From an uncultured Clostridia bacterium (GTDB taxonomy: Bacteria > Bacillota > Clostridia > Christensenellales > Borkfalkiaceae), in assembly GCA_944369635.1 (NCBI GenBank), contig CALVXL010000067.1, positions 1 through 9,401 on the forward strand: a DNA stretch of 9,401 bases, given 5' to 3'. Shown one piece after another: positions 1 through 6,240 of the stretch (the first letter of the stretch is position 1; each line of letters starts with the position of its first letter). The translations under genes and the position numbers were made by a program. Under the pieces are notes generated by a model, which worked only from the letters and a program-made list of their open reading frames with translations, was not told the DNA's origin and did no database searches.

Positions 1-2
1 CC

Positions 3-1133
3 TCAGAACGTGCCGTCCGTGCCGTATTTCGCGTAAAACGCCTCGGCGAATTCCGGCAGCGCGTCCTGCAAGATCGCCTGCCGCATGTCGCGCATCAAAC
101 GCGTCAAAAAGGAAATATTGTGCAGGCTGATGAGCATGGCGCCCGTCATTTCCCCCACGTTGATCATGTGCCTGAGATAGGCTTTCGTGTAATTGCGGCA
201 GCAATAGCAGCCGCATTCGGGATCGAGCGGCGTGAAATCTTCCTTGTATTTCGAGTTTCTGACGACGATCTTGCCGCGGGAAGTCATGGCTGTGCCGTTG
301 CGCGCGATGCGGGTAGCGAGCACGCAGTCGAACATATCGATGCCGCGCCGCACCCCTTCGATGAGGCAGTCGGGACTGCCGACGCCCATGAGATAGCGCG
401 GCACGGCCACGGGGTATTTGTCGAGCATAAAGTCCATCACGTCGTACATGAGTTCCTTCGGTTCTCCCACCGAAAGCCCGCCGATCGCGATGCCGTGTTT
501 CGCATAGGGTATGCTCTCTTTGAGGCTCGTTTCCCTGAGATCTTTAAACATGTTTCCCTGCACGATGGGGAAAAGCGCCTGCTCCTCGTTTTTATGCACT
601 TTAGCGCAGCGATCCAGCCATTTGAGCGTGCGCTCCATTGCCGCCTTGGAAAACTTGTAGTCCGCGCCGTATTCGCTGCACTGATCGAACGCCATGATGA
701 TGTCCGCACCGAGATTGTTTTCGATTTCTATCGCCTTTTCGGGCGTGATGAAGTGTAATCTTCCGTCCACATGGGAATTAAAATACACCCCTTCGTCCTT
801 GATTTTGTTGAGCTTTGCAAGAGAAAACACCTGAAAACCGCCGCTGTCCGTTAAAATGGGCCTGTCCCAGTTCATGAACTTATGCAGTCCCCCCGCCGCT
901 TTCACGATCTCGTCGCCGGGGCGCATGTAAAGGTGATAGGTGTTTGCCAAAACGATCTGCGCGCCCGCTTCCTTCAAATCCCGCGGGTAAACGCCTTTCA
1001 CCGTCGCCTGCGTGCCGACGGGCATATAGACGGGCGTTTCGATATCGCCGTGCGGCGTGTGAAAAATGCCCGCCCTCGCACCCGTGCGGGGATCCTGTTT
1101 TACGGTTTCGAACCAAAATTTCTTTTCTTCCAT
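3..1133 (-). CDS. tgt: Queuine tRNA-ribosyltransferase (tRNA-guanine transglycosylase)
   Basis: Exchanges guanine-34 in the anticodon of GUN tRNAs (Asp, Asn, His, Tyr) for the queuosine precursor preQ1. It is cytosolic and acts just before QueA. The 376-residue protein has the normal bacterial length. Visible motifs are DSGGFQ with Asp96, Asp150 in AFDQC, and Asp269 in FDC, which aligns with the catalytic nucleophile. The zinc site is Cys307, Cys309, Cys312 and His338; the 26-residue step from the third Cys to His matches the family. The loop after the nucleophile reads LATRIARNG rather than the common LPTRNARNG; from memory similar variants occur in Firmicutes. The start is ATG at 1131-1133, 3 bp after the queA stop, with a GAGTGAG-like ribosome site inside the end of queA. 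The TGA stop at 3-5 lies inside the window, so the gene is complete. It is the last visible gene of the ruvCAB-queA-tgt operon. Confidence 0.97.
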   Translation of the reverse strand: MEEKKFWFETVKQDPRTGARAGIFHTPHGDIETPVYMPVGTQATVKGVYPRDLKEAGAQIVLANTYHLYMRPGDEIVKAAGGLHKFMNWDRPILTDSGGFQVFSLAKLNKIKDEGVYFNSHVDGRLHFITPEKAIEIENNLGADIIMAFDQCSEYGADYKFSKAAMERTLKWLDRCAKVHKNEEQALFPIVQGNMFKDLRETSLKESIPYAKHGIAIGGLSVGEPKELMYDVMDFMLDKYPVAVPRYLMGVGSPDCLIEGVRRGIDMFDCVLATRIARNGTAMTSRGKIVVRNSKYKEDFTPLDPECGCYCCRNYTKAYLRHMINVGEMTGAMLISLHNISFLTRLMRDMRQAILQDALPEFAEAFYAKYGTDGTF

Positions 1134-1136
1134 ATC

Positions 1137-2156
1137 TCACTCAATGAACATCGCGTCGCCGAAGCTGAAAAAACGGTAGCGCTCTTCGACCGCGGTTTTA
1201 TAAATTTCCAGCGTCTTTTCCCTGCCGCAGAACGCCGAAACCAGCATGATGAGGGTGGACTTGGGCAGGTGAAAATTGGTGATGAGCGCGTCCACGCACT
1301 TGATCTTTACGCCCGGATAAATGAAAATATCGGTATTACCCTCGCCCGCCTTTACGAATCCGTTTTCGTCCGCCGCGCTCTCGAGGGTTCTGACGCTCGT
1401 CGTCCCGACGGCGATGATCCTGCGCCCCTCGCGCTTGGCGCGGTTGATCTTTTCGGCGGTTTCTTCGTCGATCTTATAATATTCCGTGTGCATTTTATGA
1501 TCGGCTATGTCGTCTTCCTTGACGGGGCGGAACGTTCCCAGCCCCACGTGAAGCAAAACGTCCGCGACCTCCACGCCCTTCGCCTTCAGCTTTTCAAAGA
1601 GTTCGGGCGTGAAATGCAAGCCCGCGGTGGGCGCGGCGGCGGAGCCTTCCACCTTGGAATACACCGTCTGATACCGCTCTTTGTCTTTGAGCTTTTCGTG
1701 GATATACGGCGGGAGAGGCGTTTCGCCGACCTTGCTTAAAATATCTTCGAACACGCCGTCGAAGGCGAAGCGCACGATGCGGCTTCCCTCTTCCCCCGTG
1801 GAAAGAACGGTGAGGGAAAGTTCGTTGTTGACGACGAGCTGCGCGCCGGGACGAGCCTTTTTGCCGGGCTTGACCAGCACTTCCCAATCGGTGAGATTCA
1901 GCCGCTTCAAAAGCAGGATTTCCACCTTTCCGCCGTTTTTCGTAAAGCTGAAAATCCGCGCGGGCAACACGCGCGTATTGTTCCTTACAAGCAGATCGCC
2001 CGCTTTGAGAAAATCGGGCAGATCGTAAAAATGCATATGTCTGACTTCGTCCGCGCCGCGGTTGTACACCAGCAGGCGGGAAGCGTCCCTCGGCTCCACG
2101 GGCGTTTGCGCGATGAGCTCTTCGGGCAATTCGTAATCAAAATCTTCGGTTCTCAT
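1137..2156 (-). CDS. queA: S-adenosylmethionine:tRNA ribosyltransferase-isomerase
   Basis: Transfers and isomerises the ribosyl group of S-adenosylmethionine onto preQ1-modified tRNA, giving epoxyqueuosine, the step after Tgt. The 339-residue length is typical. Family signatures are present in order: FDYELPEELIAQ near the N-terminus (6-17), GSAAAPTAGLHFT (171-183), HVGLGTFRPV (203-212), a MHTEYY segment (222-227), VGTTSVRTLES (250-260), NFHLPKSTL (294-302) and the C-terminal YRFFSFGDAM (327-336). The ATG at 2154-2156 begins 1 bp after the ruvB stop, and an AGAGAAGAG purine stretch inside the end of ruvB can serve as ribosome site. This spacing implies translational coupling. Pairing with tgt directly downstream is the classic queuosine arrangement. 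No missing motif or odd feature was seen. Confidence 0.97.
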   Translation of the reverse strand: MRTEDFDYELPEELIAQTPVEPRDASRLLVYNRGADEVRHMHFYDLPDFLKAGDLLVRNNTRVLPARIFSFTKNGGKVEILLLKRLNLTDWEVLVKPGKKARPGAQLVVNNELSLTVLSTGEEGSRIVRFAFDGVFEDILSKVGETPLPPYIHEKLKDKERYQTVYSKVEGSAAAPTAGLHFTPELFEKLKAKGVEVADVLLHVGLGTFRPVKEDDIADHKMHTEYYKIDEETAEKINRAKREGRRIIAVGTTSVRTLESAADENGFVKAGEGNTDIFIYPGVKIKCVDALITNFHLPKSTLIMLVSAFCGREKTLEIYKTAVEERYRFFSFGDAMFIE

Positions 2157-2157
2157 A

Positions 2158-3198
2158 TTACTCTTCTCTTTCCAGCAGGGAAAGCTGTCTGATTTTGGCT
2201 TCGGGCATTTTCAGTCCCAGATGTTCGTATCCTTTTTTCAACAGCACACGGCCGCGGGGCGTGCGCGCAATGAACCCCAACTGCATGAGATAAGGTTCGT
2301 ACACGTCTTCTATGGTATTGGCGTCCTCGCCGATGGTGGCGGCAAGCGTTTCCAGCCCGCACGGACCGCCGTTGAACTTGCTGACCATGGAGCGGAGGAG
2401 ATTCCTGTCCGTTTCGTCCAGTCCGAGAAAATCGATCTCCATGCGTTCGAGCGCTTCCTTCGCGTCCTCCACGACGATACGTCCGTGCCGTTTGACCAGC
2501 GAAAAGTCGCGCACCCGCTTCAAAAGGCGGTTGGCGATACGCGGCGTGCCGCGGCTCCTCTTTGCGATCTCCTCCGCGGCGGTGCGGTCGATTTCCGCAC
2601 CCAGTTTGACGGCGGAACGCCGCACGATTTCCCCGAGTTCTTCGGGAGTATAATTTTCCAGACGGCACAGCACTCCGAAACGGTCGCGGAGCGGCGACGC
2701 CAGCATGCCGGCTTTCGTCGTTGCGCCGATCAGCGTGAATTTCGGAAGCGGCAGCTGCACGTTCTTGGCGGACGGCCCCTTGCCGATGATAAAATCGAGG
2801 GTAAAGTCCTCCATCGCGGGATATAAAATCTCCTCCACGCTGTGATTGAGGCGGTGGATTTCATCGATGAACAGCACGTCGTTTTCGTTGAGGTTTGTCA
2901 AAATCGCCGCAAGGTCGCCCGCGCGCTCGATGGCGGGACCGCTGGTAACTTTGATCGCCGACCCCAGCTCGTTTGCGATGATGTGCGCGAGCGTGGTTTT
3001 ACCCAGCCCCGGCGGGCCGTACAGCAAAACGTGGTCGAGCGCGTCCCCGCGCAGTTTGCTGGCTTCGATATAGACCGTCAGATTTTCCTTGATTTTCTGC
3101 TGTCCGATATACCCCTCCATATTTTTGGGGCGGAGCACGTTTTCGACTTCGTTGTCTTCAAACTCCTTGGTGGACATCACCAGTCTTTCTTCTTCCAT
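2158..3198 (-). CDS. ruvB: Holliday junction branch migration ATPase RuvB
   Basis: Hexameric AAA+ motor that, with RuvA, drives branch migration of Holliday junctions during recombination and fork repair. The 346-residue protein shows Walker A GPPGLGKT (61-68), Walker B VLFIDEIH (108-115), sensor 1 IGATT (157-161), the arginine-finger region SPLRDRFG (168-175) and sensor 2 around RGTPRIANRLL (216-226). The C-terminal winged helix ends in the family segment EDVYEPYLMQLGFIARTPRG (297-316). The ATG at 3196-3198 is preferred over the second Met (residue 8) because a GAGG motif lies 4 nt upstream of the first, while only a weak site precedes the second. One base separates it from the ruvA stop, so translation is probably coupled. 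It is the third gene of the operon. Confidence 0.98.
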   Translation of the reverse strand: MEEERLVMSTKEFEDNEVENVLRPKNMEGYIGQQKIKENLTVYIEASKLRGDALDHVLLYGPPGLGKTTLAHIIANELGSAIKVTSGPAIERAGDLAAILTNLNENDVLFIDEIHRLNHSVEEILYPAMEDFTLDFIIGKGPSAKNVQLPLPKFTLIGATTKAGMLASPLRDRFGVLCRLENYTPEELGEIVRRSAVKLGAEIDRTAAEEIAKRSRGTPRIANRLLKRVRDFSLVKRHGRIVVEDAKEALERMEIDFLGLDETDRNLLRSMVSKFNGGPCGLETLAATIGEDANTIEDVYEPYLMQLGFIARTPRGRVLLKKGYEHLGLKMPEAKIRQLSLLEREE

Positions 3199-3199
3199 A

Positions 3200-3790
3200 T
3201 TACCTCATCGTCCTGAGCGCAAAGCTCAAAACGTCCTTGATATCCGTCGCGCCCGCGGCATACGCCGCCTTGACGCCGCTTATGCTTTCGCCGCGGGTAA
3301 AGCCCAAACTCATCAGCGCGATGACCGCGTCCTCGTCCACTTCCGCCTTAGGTTCGCTCAACGTTCCCGCAAGCGAAGTATCCGCGTCGCCTTCGTTGAT
3401 CTTTTCGCGCAGTTCCAAAATGATGCGCTCCGCCGTCTTTTTGCCGAGGCCTTTGATTTTGGAAAGCGTCTTCACGTCCGACGTGGCGATCGCCAGCGCC
3501 AACGCGGAAAGATTCATGCCCGAAAGCACGGTAATGCCCATTTTCGGACCGACGCCCGAAACGGAGATGAGTTTCAAAAACATATTTTTTTCCTCTGCGC
3601 TGACAAAACCGTAGAGAAAAATACCGTCTTCCCGCACGGCGGTATAAGTATATACTTCCCCTTTCTTTGCGGAAAGCAGATTCTGAAGCGCAGATGCGGA
3701 ACAGCATACTTCGTACCCCACGCCGTTGTTTTCCAAAATAACGACGTTATCCGCATTGTAAAGCACGTTTCCCTTGAGATATCCGATCAT
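3200..3790 (-). CDS. ruvA: Holliday junction DNA helicase subunit RuvA
   Basis: Binds the four-way junction as a tetramer and loads RuvB. The 196 residues fit the three-domain family plan. Domain I is an OB-fold starting MIGYLKG (1-65). Domain II carries two helix-hairpin-helix motifs, around SVSGVGPKMG (76-85) and KIKGLGKKTAERII (111-124). After an acidic linker, domain III (about 150-196), which contacts RuvB, includes the ALMSLGFTRGE segment. The ATG at 3788-3790 follows the ruvC stop by 9 bp. An AGGAG site overlapping the ruvC TAG stop supports this start and coupling to ruvC. No truncation or unusual residue is apparent. Confidence 0.97.
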   Translation of the reverse strand: MIGYLKGNVLYNADNVVILENNGVGYEVCCSASALQNLLSAKKGEVYTYTAVREDGIFLYGFVSAEEKNMFLKLISVSGVGPKMGITVLSGMNLSALALAIATSDVKTLSKIKGLGKKTAERIILELREKINEGDADTSLAGTLSEPKAEVDEDAVIALMSLGFTRGESISGVKAAYAAGATDIKDVLSFALRTMR

Positions 3791-3799
3791 TTCTTTCTC

Positions 3800-4291
3800 C
3801 TACATACTGAAAAGCCCGCCCATCTTGTTGGTCTGCGCGTGGGTGAGCGCAACGGCGAGCGCGTCCGCCGCGTCGTCGGGCTTCGGGATTTTCGGCAGGC
3901 GCAGAAAGGTTTTCACCATCTGCTGGATCTGGTTTTTATCCGCCCTACCGTAGCCCGTGAGCGCCTGCTTGATCTGCAGCGGCGTATATTCGAACATCCT
4001 GCCGCATTCCTTTACCGCCGTTAAAAGCAACACGCCGCGCGCGTGCGCCACGTTGATGGCGGTGGTGACGTTTTTACAGAAAAACAATTCTTCCACGGCG
4101 ATTTCGTCGGGTTTGAACTGATTTATCACCTTTCTGATCCCCTCTTCCAGCATGGCGAGCCTGACGGGCAGATTCTCGTTTTTCGGGGTGAGCACCACGC
4201 CGTAATCGAGCATTTCGTTTTTGCCGCGCTCGCTCTTTATCGCGCCGTATCCCAGCGTCGCGAGCCCGGGATCGAAACCGAGTATGATCAC
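3800..4291 (-). CDS. ruvC: Crossover junction endodeoxyribonuclease RuvC
   Basis: Dimeric RNase H-fold nuclease that resolves Holliday junctions. The protein is 163 residues, usual for the family. The acidic residues are in place: Asp7 in GFDPG, Glu67 in VEELFF (aligned with E. coli Glu66), and Asp140 and Asp143 in PDDAADALA. The initiation codon is GTG (CAC at 4289-4291 on the plus strand); the encoded IILGFDPG is the normal RuvC N-terminus, so no longer form is needed. An AGAGGAA ribosome site (4301-4307) sits 9 nt upstream. It is the first gene of the ruvC-ruvA-ruvB-queA-tgt operon and directly follows the consensus promoter at 4324-4352. RuvC in this cluster is usual for Clostridia but absent from Bacillus, which uses RecU. 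Confidence 0.96.
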   Translation of the reverse strand: MIILGFDPGLATLGYGAIKSERGKNEMLDYGVVLTPKNENLPVRLAMLEEGIRKVINQFKPDEIAVEELFFCKNVTTAINVAHARGVLLLTAVKECGRMFEYTPLQIKQALTGYGRADKNQIQQMVKTFLRLPKIPKPDDAADALAVALTHAQTNKMGGLFSM

Positions 4292-4323
4292 GCTTTTTTC
4301 TTCCTCTTTTGACTTACTGAAAT

Positions 4324-4352
4324 ATTGTAACCTTTTTTTTGAAAAAAGTCAA
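4324..4352 (-). promoter_or_regulatory. Sigma-A-type promoter of the ruvC-ruvA-ruvB-queA-tgt operon
   Basis: Reading the minus strand, TTGACT (4352-4347) and TACAAT (4329-4324) are separated by exactly 17 bp. Each box differs from the housekeeping consensus at one position. The predicted start site near 4317 leaves a leader of about 25 nt before the GTG of ruvC. The spacer contains A and T tracts forming CTTTTTT/AAAAAAG. I saw no GAAC-N4-GTTC LexA-like box around it, so SOS control of the canonical Firmicute type is not supported. Confidence 0.85.
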
Positions 4353-4511
4353 TATTTCCGCCTACATTTCGCGTTTTGCCGCTGTGCGGCGCACCAAAGG
4401 AGAAAATTGCTTCCACCACCCTTTCGGTTGCAAGGTTTTTCCGCGCCCGCTTAAACGAAACCGCGCCGTCGCGCCTCCGCGCGCCGCGCGGGAACGGAAA
4501 TTTAAAATAAA

Positions 4512-4531
4512 AAAGAGGCCTGAGCCTCTTT
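4512..4531 (-). terminator. Intrinsic terminator of the HtrA-like protease gene
   Basis: A perfect 8-bp stem, AAAGAGGC and GCCTCTTT, encloses a 4-nt loop. On the minus strand it continues into TTTTTATTTT, a good U-tract. It begins about 63 nt after the protease stop codon. On the plus strand the stem is followed by TCCTATATT, a poor tract, and no plus-strand gene precedes it. Confidence 0.85.
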
Positions 4532-4594
4532 CCTATATTAAACGCCGTCCGCTAAATTGGGGGGAATTACAAACGGCAGTTTAACCGAATGAAA

Positions 4595-5917
4595 TTAAAT
4601 ACTGTAAATATATTGCTGCAACGTCATCGTGCCCGTCTGATAAGCGCTCTTGGGACTCTGCCCGAACTGCACCGTCGCGGTGTCGCCCACGTTCATCAGC
4701 TCTTTCATTTCCGCGACAAACGTACTGAATTCGCTGATGGAATTCATGTTGCAGGTATACGTCTGCCCGTCTTTGGTGAAACTCATCGAAAAAATATAAT
4801 CCGATTTCGTCACGCCGCAGGTATGAAGAGAATACGTTTCGTTATTGCTGATTTCAACAACGTAAATATATTTCGTACTGGTGAAAGGTCCCAAAGAACT
4901 TTCCGCCAGCGTCGCGCCGAGCATCCATCTGCCCGTAACGTATCCGTAATTTCCGTCGGTCACCGTAGACACAAGGGAATAAACGATGGTCGCAATGCCG
5001 TTTTCGCCGAAAGCGGGAATAAAATACGTCAGTTCCGAACCCGCTTCGTCGGGAATGCCGTCGCCGTTATCGTCGACAAGGCTCATGCCGGAATTCAAAA
5101 CGCCGATAAGCTGCCCCGCATAATTGAAGATCCCGCCGCCGGAATTGCCGCTGTTGGACGCGATATTCGCCTGCGTGAGCTTCATTTTGCCGATATCTTC
5201 CACGGAAACTTCGCGCAGTTCGCAACTGATGTAACCGTAAGACGCCGTACCGGGATTTTCGCCAAGCGGATTGCCGATGGTAAAAATGCCTTCGCCCTGA
5301 TCGGTATCGTCCGCACAGATGGGCGCTTTGACAACGTCCGCAACGGTGAAATCGTCGTACCCCGCGATATCGATACGCAATACCGCAAGATCGCTTTCCT
5401 TATCGCTTCCCATCAGCGTCGCGCCGAAACCGTATTCAAAATACTCGTAATAATCGTAACTGCCCGAACTGTCGTTCACCACAACCCGTTTGGGAATATA
5501 AACGGCAATGGAACTGCTGCCATCGATAACGTGATGACAGGTCAGCACGTATACGAAGTTCTTGCTGTCAACATTTTTATCTTCATATTCGACGTCGATG
5601 TCGATGATCGTTCCGCTGCCGAGCTGCGTGCCGCCCGAAACGCCGGCGCGAATGCTTACCGCAGCCTGCTGCACCGCCGCGGTCGCCGTGACGGCGTCTT
5701 TTAAATCAGAGGATTTGGACTGTATTTTAAGGTCTACGCTCTTTACGGCATAACTCTTGCCATATGTCGCCGTTGTTGAAACGTCGTCGTCAAAAGAGCT
5801 GCTGTTCTGCGCAGATCCCCCGTCCCTGTATATGGTCAGAATATTGCACCCCGCAAACGACACGCACAGCGCCGCCGTTGCCGCGAGGATCATGATGCCT
5901 TTCAATATCCGTTTCAT
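4595..5917 (-). CDS. HtrA-like trypsin-fold serine protease lipoprotein with PDZ-like domain
   Basis: Predicted membrane-anchored extracytoplasmic protease of the DegP/HtrA type (S1C), likely in envelope protein quality control or processing. It has 440 residues. Residues 1-24 form a lipoprotein signal: MKR, a hydrophobic core, then FAGC with Cys24 as the lipidated residue. A Ser/Asp-rich linker follows (about 25-75). The protease domain has His129 (TCHHVI), Asp176 (SDLAVL) and Ser259 in GNSGGG, where HtrA usually reads GNSGGP. Residues 282-290 form a DxNxDGxxD calcium-loop-like insert. Residues 325-440 resemble a PDZ domain (GRWMLGA, GVTKSDYIFSM, VGDTATVQF). The frame is open to an ATG at 5978-5980, but the -10 box lies downstream of that codon. 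The ATG at 5915-5917, with GGGAG 6 nt upstream and directly preceding the signal peptide, is therefore the start. It is a single-gene unit with its own promoter and terminator. Substrates are unknown. Confidence 0.87.
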   Translation of the reverse strand: MKRILKGIMILAATAALCVSFAGCNILTIYRDGGSAQNSSSFDDDVSTTATYGKSYAVKSVDLKIQSKSSDLKDAVTATAAVQQAAVSIRAGVSGGTQLGSGTIIDIDVEYEDKNVDSKNFVYVLTCHHVIDGSSSIAVYIPKRVVVNDSSGSYDYYEYFEYGFGATLMGSDKESDLAVLRIDIAGYDDFTVADVVKAPICADDTDQGEGIFTIGNPLGENPGTASYGYISCELREVSVEDIGKMKLTQANIASNSGNSGGGIFNYAGQLIGVLNSGMSLVDDNGDGIPDEAGSELTYFIPAFGENGIATIVYSLVSTVTDGNYGYVTGRWMLGATLAESSLGPFTSTKYIYVVEISNNETYSLHTCGVTKSDYIFSMSFTKDGQTYTCNMNSISEFSTFVAEMKELMNVGDTATVQFGQSPKSAYQTGTMTLQQYIYSI

Positions 5918-5954
5918 TTTAAGCTCCCATTCTCCGTCGCTTGATTCTGTCCTT

Positions 5955-5983
5955 ATTATAATCTTTAAGCATTGAATCAAACT
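5955..5983 (-). promoter_or_regulatory. Promoter of the HtrA-like protease gene
   Basis: On the minus strand a perfect TATAAT (5960-5955) lies about 38 nt upstream of the chosen ATG, predicting a start near 5948. The -35 is poor: AGTTTG at 17 bp, GTTTGA at 16 bp, or TTGATT at only 14 bp. A/T-rich tracts (5984-6010) upstream could act as an UP-like element. The weak -35 and the flanking dyad TTGATTC/GAATCAA (5941-5947, 5974-5980) fit a regulated promoter, which is inference. Confidence 0.65.
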
Positions 5984-6043
5984 TAAATTAAAAAAATTTT
6001 TTTATAAAATGATAATTTCCCTTTGCGAACCTTTTCACACCCG

Positions 6044-6158
6044 AAAAAATCACAAAAGACCGCCTGTATGCAAGCGGTCTTTATCCGCCCCGCAAAAAAG
6101 GCGGATAAAACTGCCCTTTTTACAAGACTATTTCAAAGCAATCGCGTGTATCCTTTCT
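6044..6158 (-). ncRNA. Candidate small noncoding RNA (tentative)
   Basis: A possible promoter on the minus strand, TTGTCA (6192-6187), 17 bp, TACAAG (6169-6164), overlaps the yebC terminator and would start transcription near 6158. About 110 nt downstream the hairpin AAAGACCGC/GCGGTCTTT (6055-6082), followed by TTTGTG and six T (6049-6044), would end it. The RNA would hold a second stem, TTATCCGCC/GGCGGATAA. No open reading frame with a ribosome site was seen, and it matches no RNA family I recognise. The -10 matches consensus at only 4 of 6 bases and its T-rich flank is also the yebC U-tract, so this may simply be a pair of terminators. Confidence 0.25.
6055..6082 (-). terminator. Second terminator-like hairpin downstream of yebC
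   Basis: A perfect 9-bp stem, AAAGACCGC and GCGGTCTTT, closes a 10-nt loop. On the minus strand it runs into a T-rich tail (TTGTGATTTTTT). It lies about 160 nt beyond the yebC stop and upstream of the protease promoter. It could be a back-up terminator for yebC or the end of a small RNA. Confidence 0.6.
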
Positions 6159-6169
6159 TTCAGCTTGTA

Positions 6170-6221
6170 AAAAAGGCGCTGACTGCTGACAAAAAATAAT
6201 GTCTGCAATTCGCGCCTTTTT
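6170..6221 (-). terminator. Intrinsic terminator of yebC (bidirectional in form)
   Basis: Arms AAAAAGGCGC and GCGCCTTTTT pair over 10 bp across 32 nt, starting 19 nt after the yebC stop. Inside the span, TGCAGAC and GTCAGCA can pair with one A-A mismatch across a symmetric 4x4 internal loop, making one long hairpin. On the minus strand the stem ends in six T (6174-6169). The mirror T-tract on the plus strand gives it bidirectional form, but no plus-strand gene is present. Confidence 0.75.
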
Positions 6222-6240
6222 ATTCCGCTTGAAATGAAAT

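Larger units (their letters stand above)
4292..4594. other. Intergenic region between the protease gene and ruvC
   Basis: This stretch of about 300 bp holds, in the direction of transcription, the protease terminator (4512-4531), a GC-rich segment without a recognisable gene (about 4361-4500), and the ruvC promoter and leader. The GC-rich part contains a 15-bp palindrome-like run (4477-4491, CCGCGCG-C-CGCGCGG) and a short hairpin GCCGC-TGT-GCGGC (4378-4390). Plus-strand reading frames here encode low-complexity Pro/Arg-rich peptides resembling no family I know; I treat them as noncoding. Confidence 0.6.
5918..6240. other. Hairpin-rich intergenic region between yebC and the protease gene
   Basis: There is no credible protein gene in these 323 bp. 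In transcription order the region holds a long hairpin terminator just after yebC (6170-6221), an inverted repeat (6114-6125 with 6164-6176), a 9-bp stem with A6 in its loop (6081-6089 with 6100-6108), a second terminator-like hairpin (6055-6082), A/T tracts, and the protease promoter. Several arms overlap, so not all hairpins can form in the same molecule. It may be tandem terminators or a small RNA locus. Confidence 0.7.

Noticed and set aside
4339..4584. 81-codon plus-strand frame in the gap between ruvC and the protease gene
   Set aside because: It runs through the ruvC promoter and the protease terminator, is Arg/Pro-rich like random GC-rich sequence, and has no supporting ribosome site.
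4589..5704. 371-codon open frame on the plus strand opposite the protease gene
   Set aside because: It is antisense to a gene with clear catalytic motifs, has no family resemblance, and is a by-product of codon bias. The same applies to other long plus-strand frames opposite tgt, queA, ruvB, ruvA, yebC and infC.
5918..5980. N-terminal extension of the protease to the ATG at 5978-5980
   Set aside because: The TATAAT at 5955-5960 lies downstream of that codon, so it would not be transcribed, and the extra 21 residues would bury the lipoprotein signal.
6114..6221. Riboswitch-like terminator/antiterminator switch at the yebC 3' end
   Set aside because: The alternative partner arm (6114-6125) is transcribed only after the terminator (6170-6221) has already formed, so it cannot prevent termination.
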